This document shows positions 55,535 to 60,071 of a stretch of 60,071 bases of DNA, piece by piece. Both the position numbers and the translations under genes were made by a program. The first letter of the stretch is position 1, and each line of letters begins with the position of its first letter. This DNA comes from OMG group bacterium (GTDB taxonomy: Bacteria; Pseudomonadota; Gammaproteobacteria; Pseudomonadales; Azotimanducaceae): positions 1 to 60,071 of the forward strand of contig JAAXGW010000017.1 of the NCBI GenBank assembly GCA_012267385.1, read 5' to 3'. The notes below the pieces were generated by a model that searched no databases, was not told the origin of the DNA, and saw nothing but the letters and a program-made list of their open reading frames with translations.

Positions 55535-58500
55535 TCATTCCTCGGACTCAATCATCGTCCAGCGAATCGCATCAGCGATCACATATGTCCAGCTTGAATC
55601 TGTTTTGTTAGTAACCAGAACATCGACGACTGCGTCGGTAATATCAAATGTTCCAATCGTGCACCACCCGGGAGTGAGATTCGGTACATCCACTGAGTGA
55701 GATGATTCAGTCGAACCGTTGCGAATTTCAAGGTATACGGGTCCCGTCTGAATACCTGTTGATATTTGGGACGAGCTACCTCTGAAAGAAACGCGTTCAT
55801 CGAAGAATCCTTCCGGTCTGTAGTACTCTAGCCGCCATTCGCCTAGCTTTGGTACCTTCGTGGAAAACTGGGCAAAGGCTAAGTCATCCCCCCTCCTCGA
55901 CATCGCAAAAGTACGTCGATACTTTCCATACGCAGTAGGATCTGTCGTGCGCAGCCAGACTCCATCCCGTACGAACTCGTTCTGTTCCCAATCATATACC
56001 TGTAATCCTTGGTCCATTTGAAATTCTGGTAGATCAAAAATTCTTTGAATAGATTGGACAAATGCATTGTGGAGCGTACTGGTACGACGATCATCTAGTA
56101 TCGAGAACCCAGGGTCTAGATCATCAATCGTGATCGAAGAGCTATCGACTGCTAATGCTTCTCGCTCTTCAATCGATTTAATAATCGGTGCTTGCCCATA
56201 TAAAAATTCAAGCTCTTGCAAGTCTTCAGAAACCGGCAGGTCTAAACGAAGGTTCATACGGTTGAGTGAGAGATAGGGCTCTACCCAAATTTGTTGAACG
56301 GGATTCACACTCTCGATTACGACATGTAGAGTTTGATTTGCCTCTACCAATATCGGGGATAGAGTATGAGAAGGGAAATCACCCCAACGGTTGTGGTATT
56401 TCAACCCAAGTTTAACTGGGCCTGATACCGGTTCTCCATTCTGTAGAAGTAAAGAAGTCTCATATTTAGTTTGTTCATCAACTATCAATGATTGCGAAGA
56501 TGGATCGGACACTATAAACCCCGGCAGTCCCGCACCGTCAAGTAAATCTCCACCCAATTCTGATGAAGTTACTCCGTGTTCCCGCAACAAGTCAAAGAAT
56601 TCTTCAAAGATGATGTTCTTTCCTTGAAACTTTTGCGACAGATCTACTAATATTGGCTCTAGTGTATCGGTTCCGTTCAAATCAAGAAAGTACCGAGCGA
56701 TTTGCTCGGTACGGGTTCTTAGTGCGCGCATTTGATTGATGCGGTTCTCTTTCGATATTGGCGCGTTCAAGCTAACACTTTCCACTAAATTCCAAACTTC
56801 GGGCGCATCATAAAATGCTCGCTTGAGCTCATGCATTTTGCTCGGTACGTTTTGAAAATCGCGAGTTATATTTGACACCAAAAGGGCGAGGGGATTAACA
56901 CTAGCTAAGTTCAATACCTCTCGATCTAACGCGATGTAAAAGTCAAAGTGTGAAACGCTTCCTGGGACTAAAGATTCAGCAAAGAAGTCCATAAACATTT
57001 TGAGTGCTTGTGCTCTTTCACCTGTCGTGCCTGTTTGATGCCCCAGAATATTTCGGAAAAAAGCGAAATCAATGTTGCTCTCAAACATAGGCTGCTTTAA
57101 ATAGCTCCATATTGTTCCGAATTGACTTTCGAGCCAATCTTCCATAGTGAGGTTTTGTTCTTCGAACCACTTTTTTTCGTAGAAATCAATTAGTGATTCA
57201 ATCGAAATTGTCGGCAACGTTGATTCTCGGATCATCACCATACCCGGAGGACACATCACCGTATCCATTGACACTCCTCCGCCGAATACTCGCAACGTAG
57301 AAGGTACTTCTACCATGGTGAATGACGAGTATGGATAGCTCAGTCCATGGGTTTGAAATTTTTCAACATACCATCGACTAGCTGTTGAGCGAATGTGATC
57401 TTCAATTTGTACGAAGTGCTCAAAGGTTTTTCGGTGCTTGGGGTGGTACAAGATTTCGAAAGTGATACCATCCACTTCGATGGATCCGGATTTAAACCTT
57501 GATCCAATTAAAGCGAATTCGGGGAGCGGACTGGACTGCTGAAAACTATACGTAGTACGCTTTGTATCGTCTGACGACTCTCGTTTCGCAGGTCCCGCGA
57601 CGAGCCAGTTTTTCGGTACAACAACGTCTATGTCGAGCGTAAAGAAATCTCTTTCTCGAGTTTCCCATGCTTCTTCATTCGTGGCTGTTCCTGATGTCGG
57701 ATACCACTTAATACCTGGTAGCAGTGCTACATACTCGGGACGATAGATGAAGTTCTCAGTTCCAAGCTGTCGTAATTGTCGAACATCTAGACCAGAAATT
57801 TCCGAGAGCGTGGCTACTGAGTCCAGATAGGCGAATCGTCCGTCAGGACGTCCTTTCGCGGAAATCTTGAGTTCGTTAGTGCCCGGCGAAAAGTAGTTTG
57901 AGGGTATCTTCAGCAATCCATTTTGAAAATCACGATCTTCAACTTCTTCACCAGCAACGGTTAACTCTGAGATCCTATAACCGGGATTCAGCGAAAAAAG
58001 TACAAACCCACTTTCTTGTTCAGAGTCAACACTAACATCCAAGGTAAGTTCTATAAACAGCGATCGACCAGGCCTGATATCAACGAGGCCCCGAATCTTT
58101 TGCACATCCGGAAACGAACTGGGGAGGAAATTTTGGTCGTGTACCTGGATCCATTGGTCGACTTGTCTGTTTTGCCAAAACTGTGTTCCAATCATCACAG
58201 CAATGACTAAAACGCCAACGCAAGTGAACAGCCCACCCAACATTAGGTCTCTGGATCTCGACGAGGTAATTCGTGAGCTGAAGTAGGAGACCCAGCACAA
58301 TAATCCGACTGACACTAATAACAGAGAAATTCGATTGAACAGAGTGACTGGAGTGAAGAGTGTCGGTATCAATTCTGATGGAAAAAGGACGTTACCTGAC
58401 ACAGTTTGCAATGGTTTGGAGATATCAAGTGAAATCCTGCTGCTCAGCCAGAACAACAATACCAGAGCACAGAATGTCAGTATTAAAGCTAACAGTCTAG

Positions 58501-59047
58501 ATCTGACTAAGGAAGCAAAGAGAAGTACCAAGCTTCCGAAGAAAAGAAAGTTGGGAAATATATCAAGAATAACGAACGAAACCACACTCCACGCCTCCAC
58601 CGGTTCGCCAAATGGAATTGAGAATGTCTGAGCGATCATTCCATAGACGATCATTGAGAAGAGCACGAAGAGCATTGGGATGGCCATCATTAATGAGACA
58701 CCCGTCAATCTTCCTAGGAAGAGTTCAAAATTACTCAAGGGTTTTGAGTCAACAACTTCGTGAATTCGATTCATTTCATCTCGTTTGATCTGATCGAAAG
58801 TGAGTAGTAGGACTCCGATGCAAAACAAGCCGATAAAACTCCCACCTAACAATGACAAAATGTATCGCGGACTAATGATTCCAAGCATGGGCAGATCGTT
58901 AGCGCTAAACATGTGCGTGAGAGTTACTATCGAGAAGTAAACTGCGCAGATCAACACAGCGATCCAAATGAAGACGTGGGTACGTAGCAGTCTTCGAAGA
59001 GAGCGCATCTCGTGCATTGCTACGCTCCAAACAAGTTGTCCGTTCAT
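55535..59047 (-). CDS. ABC-2-like permease fused to an inactive M1-peptidase-like region and a golvesin-like module (copy B)
   Basis: The 1170-aa product is colinear with copy A from MNGQLVWSVAMHEMRSLRRL to DAIRWTMIESEE, with about the same length in each part. The permease loop is DQIKRDEMNRIHEVVDSKP, the M1-like landmark VEVPSTLRVFGGG again lies near residue 585, and the former zinc-site region near 667 reads GHQTGTTGERAQALKM, again without HExxH. The C-terminal module has GPVYLEIRNGSTESSHSVDV. Copy B is upstream of copy A on the same strand with a 133-bp gap, so the two arose by tandem duplication and are probably co-expressed. The most divergent stretch is the region after the lost zinc site. 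Confidence 0.8.
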   Translation of the reverse strand: MNGQLVWSVAMHEMRSLRRLLRTHVFIWIAVLICAVYFSIVTLTHMFSANDLPMLGIISPRYILSLLGGSFIGLFCIGVLLLTFDQIKRDEMNRIHEVVDSKPLSNFELFLGRLTGVSLMMAIPMLFVLFSMIVYGMIAQTFSIPFGEPVEAWSVVSFVILDIFPNFLFFGSLVLLFASLVRSRLLALILTFCALVLLFWLSSRISLDISKPLQTVSGNVLFPSELIPTLFTPVTLFNRISLLLVSVGLLCWVSYFSSRITSSRSRDLMLGGLFTCVGVLVIAVMIGTQFWQNRQVDQWIQVHDQNFLPSSFPDVQKIRGLVDIRPGRSLFIELTLDVSVDSEQESGFVLFSLNPGYRISELTVAGEEVEDRDFQNGLLKIPSNYFSPGTNELKISAKGRPDGRFAYLDSVATLSEISGLDVRQLRQLGTENFIYRPEYVALLPGIKWYPTSGTATNEEAWETRERDFFTLDIDVVVPKNWLVAGPAKRESSDDTKRTTYSFQQSSPLPEFALIGSRFKSGSIEVDGITFEILYHPKHRKTFEHFVQIEDHIRSTASRWYVEKFQTHGLSYPYSSFTMVEVPSTLRVFGGGVSMDTVMCPPGMVMIRESTLPTISIESLIDFYEKKWFEEQNLTMEDWLESQFGTIWSYLKQPMFESNIDFAFFRNILGHQTGTTGERAQALKMFMDFFAESLVPGSVSHFDFYIALDREVLNLASVNPLALLVSNITRDFQNVPSKMHELKRAFYDAPEVWNLVESVSLNAPISKENRINQMRALRTRTEQIARYFLDLNGTDTLEPILVDLSQKFQGKNIIFEEFFDLLREHGVTSSELGGDLLDGAGLPGFIVSDPSSQSLIVDEQTKYETSLLLQNGEPVSGPVKLGLKYHNRWGDFPSHTLSPILVEANQTLHVVIESVNPVQQIWVEPYLSLNRMNLRLDLPVSEDLQELEFLYGQAPIIKSIEEREALAVDSSSITIDDLDPGFSILDDRRTSTLHNAFVQSIQRIFDLPEFQMDQGLQVYDWEQNEFVRDGVWLRTTDPTAYGKYRRTFAMSRRGDDLAFAQFSTKVPKLGEWRLEYYRPEGFFDERVSFRGSSSQISTGIQTGPVYLEIRNGSTESSHSVDVPNLTPGWCTIGTFDITDAVVDVLVTNKTDSSWTYVIADAIRWTMIESEE

Positions 59048-59378
59048 TTCATCTCAGCCTCGTAAGTAGTAAAAGAAGTCGTATGCGCGGCGTTTTCAGT
59101 GGGTTGCAATTTGGAACACGCAGCATAGTTGTGTCGTAGGTTCAAGATTGCTAATCGAATCAACCGACTTGCGGACATCTCTACCTCCGACGAGAAAGGG
59201 ACAAAATTTTTAGTCCCGATAGAATTTTTTACGCACAAGTTGTGCCGATATTGGAAAATTTAACTCTAAGACTTCGATTTATTTTTAAGAGTGATTGGGA
59301 CTAGCTGAGGTTCAATAAAGAGTTTCTCAAATGGTTCAATGTTTCAATGGTTTGGTATTCATCAAAACAATTGAATAC
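59048..59378. other. Non-coding spacer between copy B and the haloperoxidase homologue
   Basis: The 331-bp stretch is AT-rich and holds no convincing gene. GTATTCA (59355-59361) and TGAATAC (59372-59378) form a 7-bp hairpin directly after the haloperoxidase stop, but no T run follows on the minus strand. Confidence 0.55.
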
Positions 59379-60071
59379 TCAGTTTTCCTCCGGTTCGACA
59401 AAGGACATTGCGTGTTCGAATGCGTCTATTCCTATTTTGAGACCGATGAGTCGTCCGGGGATGTCGTCGATGGGTGGGTGAATCCCGCCCCAGATGCGGG
59501 AGAGGCTGCATTGGTCGGAAGCGTCTTGGTAGGTGGCCCACTGCAACGTCAAGGACATGCTCGGCCCGCGTTCAAAGACTAAGAAGTTGTCTTGTTCGAC
59601 CGCGAAGTCGCTCATGCCGCCCGGGAAGTACGCGCTGCCCGTCAACGCCGTCAAGGCTTCGGCCGCGGCGCGGGAGTAGGTCGAGTGTCCCGAGACGTAG
59701 CCCGCGAACGGCGGCGTCACAAACGTCGGACGTTGATACGGCCACCAGTTCTCCGCCAGGATCCAGCCCACGCCGGCCACGTCCGTGAGTGGATTGTCGA
59801 TGTAGTCGGGACCGCGCCACGCAAAGAGCTTGATCTTGCCGACGTGTTCGCCCTCGTCGCCGGCCAGAGGATCGTCGTCATCGACCAGTTCGATGTAGCC
59901 CGGCTTCAGAGGAATGCCCTGCTCATGATAGGACGGTCGGAGCAGATCAGAACTCTGTCCTCGGTCCGCCATCGCGCGTATTGAGGAAATCGGCCGCACG
60001 TAGTCATACCAGCCCTTGACCCCCCAGGCCGCGATCGCCGCGTCATGCATCGTCCCGCCCAGCACGAAGTA
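59379..60071 (-). CDS. Vanadium-dependent haloperoxidase / PAP2 superfamily protein, C-terminal part
   Basis: The frame runs off the right edge, so the 5' end is missing; about 230 C-terminal residues are visible. Vanadate-site motifs of the family are recognisable: WYDYVRPISSIR, the histidine motif in GYVSGHSTYSRAAAEAL, and SRIWGGIHPPIDDIPG. Related enzymes oxidise halides with peroxide, but many members are uncharacterised. Base composition changes sharply inside the gene: from about 59450 to the window end GC is roughly 60-70% by eye, while the last 25 codons and the neighbours are near 45%. This suggests transfer, recombination or an assembly join. Function is a family-level assignment only. 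Confidence 0.8.
   Translation of the reverse strand, partial: YFVLGGTMHDAAIAAWGVKGWYDYVRPISSIRAMADRGQSSDLLRPSYHEQGIPLKPGYIELVDDDDPLAGDEGEHVGKIKLFAWRGPDYIDNPLTDVAGVGWILAENWWPYQRPTFVTPPFAGYVSGHSTYSRAAAEALTALTGSAYFPGGMSDFAVEQDNFLVFERGPSMSLTLQWATYQDASDQCSLSRIWGGIHPPIDDIPGRLIGLKIGIDAFEHAMSFVEPEEN

Noticed and set aside
59044-59238. Small minus-strand frame overlapping the copy B start by ATGA
   Set aside because: The four-base overlap is suggestive of coupling, but the 44-64 residue product has no recognisable feature and no good ribosome site; kept only as a possibility.
1-60071. CRISPR array, insertion sequence, prophage or integron
   Set aside because: No regularly spaced direct repeats, transposase, integrase or phage structural genes were seen on either strand.

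Overview
The window reads as a chromosomal segment of a Gram-negative gammaproteobacterium, most likely aquatic or marine. The strongest evidence is a long run of housekeeping genes in almost the order seen near 57 min of the E. coli map: suhB/trmJ/iscS, ndk-rlmN-rodZ-hisS-yfgM-bamB-der, xseA, guaB-guaA, tadA and purL. An outer membrane is implied by BamB and by a TonB-dependent receptor. GC is moderate by eye (mid-40s %), and TTG and GTG starts are common. I cannot name the order or genus. No rRNA, tRNA, CRISPR array, insertion sequence or phage gene was seen.

Layout. (1) 1-6390: the 3' end of an unknown gene, then four tandem paralogs of an unrecognised membrane-anchored protein with eight conserved cysteines; two copies are broken. 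(2) 6777-10424: a small VOC protein and yajC-secD-secF. (3) 10465-13301: suhB (apparently catalytically dead) divergent from trmJ-iscS. (4) 13523-20877: the ndk to der block, with pilF and ispG absent. (5) 20898-23470: xseA and an M23 peptidase on the minus strand. (6) 23663-36279: a nucleotide-metabolism stretch with guaB-guaA, an EF-G-like GTPase, tadA, purL, a DUF418 membrane protein, a gamma carbonic anhydrase homologue and purT. (7) 36391-40251: a TonB-dependent receptor followed by a lipoprotein beta-propeller phytase. (8) 40298-43545: selA-selB on the minus strand. (9) 44069-44746: a fatty acid hydroxylase/sterol desaturase homologue between two hairpin-bearing spacers. (10) 45032-51753: complete histidine degradation through the HutF/HutG branch. 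(11) 51877-59047: two tandem giant proteins joining an ABC-2-like permease, an M1-peptidase-like region without its zinc motif, and a golvesin-like C-terminal module. (12) 59379-60071: the C-terminal part of a vanadium-dependent haloperoxidase homologue whose GC content jumps inside the gene.

How the genes fit together. yajC-secDF supports protein export. rodZ, bamB, yfgM and the M23 protein serve envelope assembly and cell shape. guaBA, purL and purT cover purine synthesis. trmJ, rlmN, tadA and hisS modify or charge RNA, and selAB makes and inserts selenocysteine. The receptor-phytase pair looks like an organic-phosphate scavenging unit. hutHUIFG converts histidine to glutamate, formate and ammonia. 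The least explained parts are the eight-cysteine array at the left end and the paired permease/pseudo-peptidase proteins at the right end.
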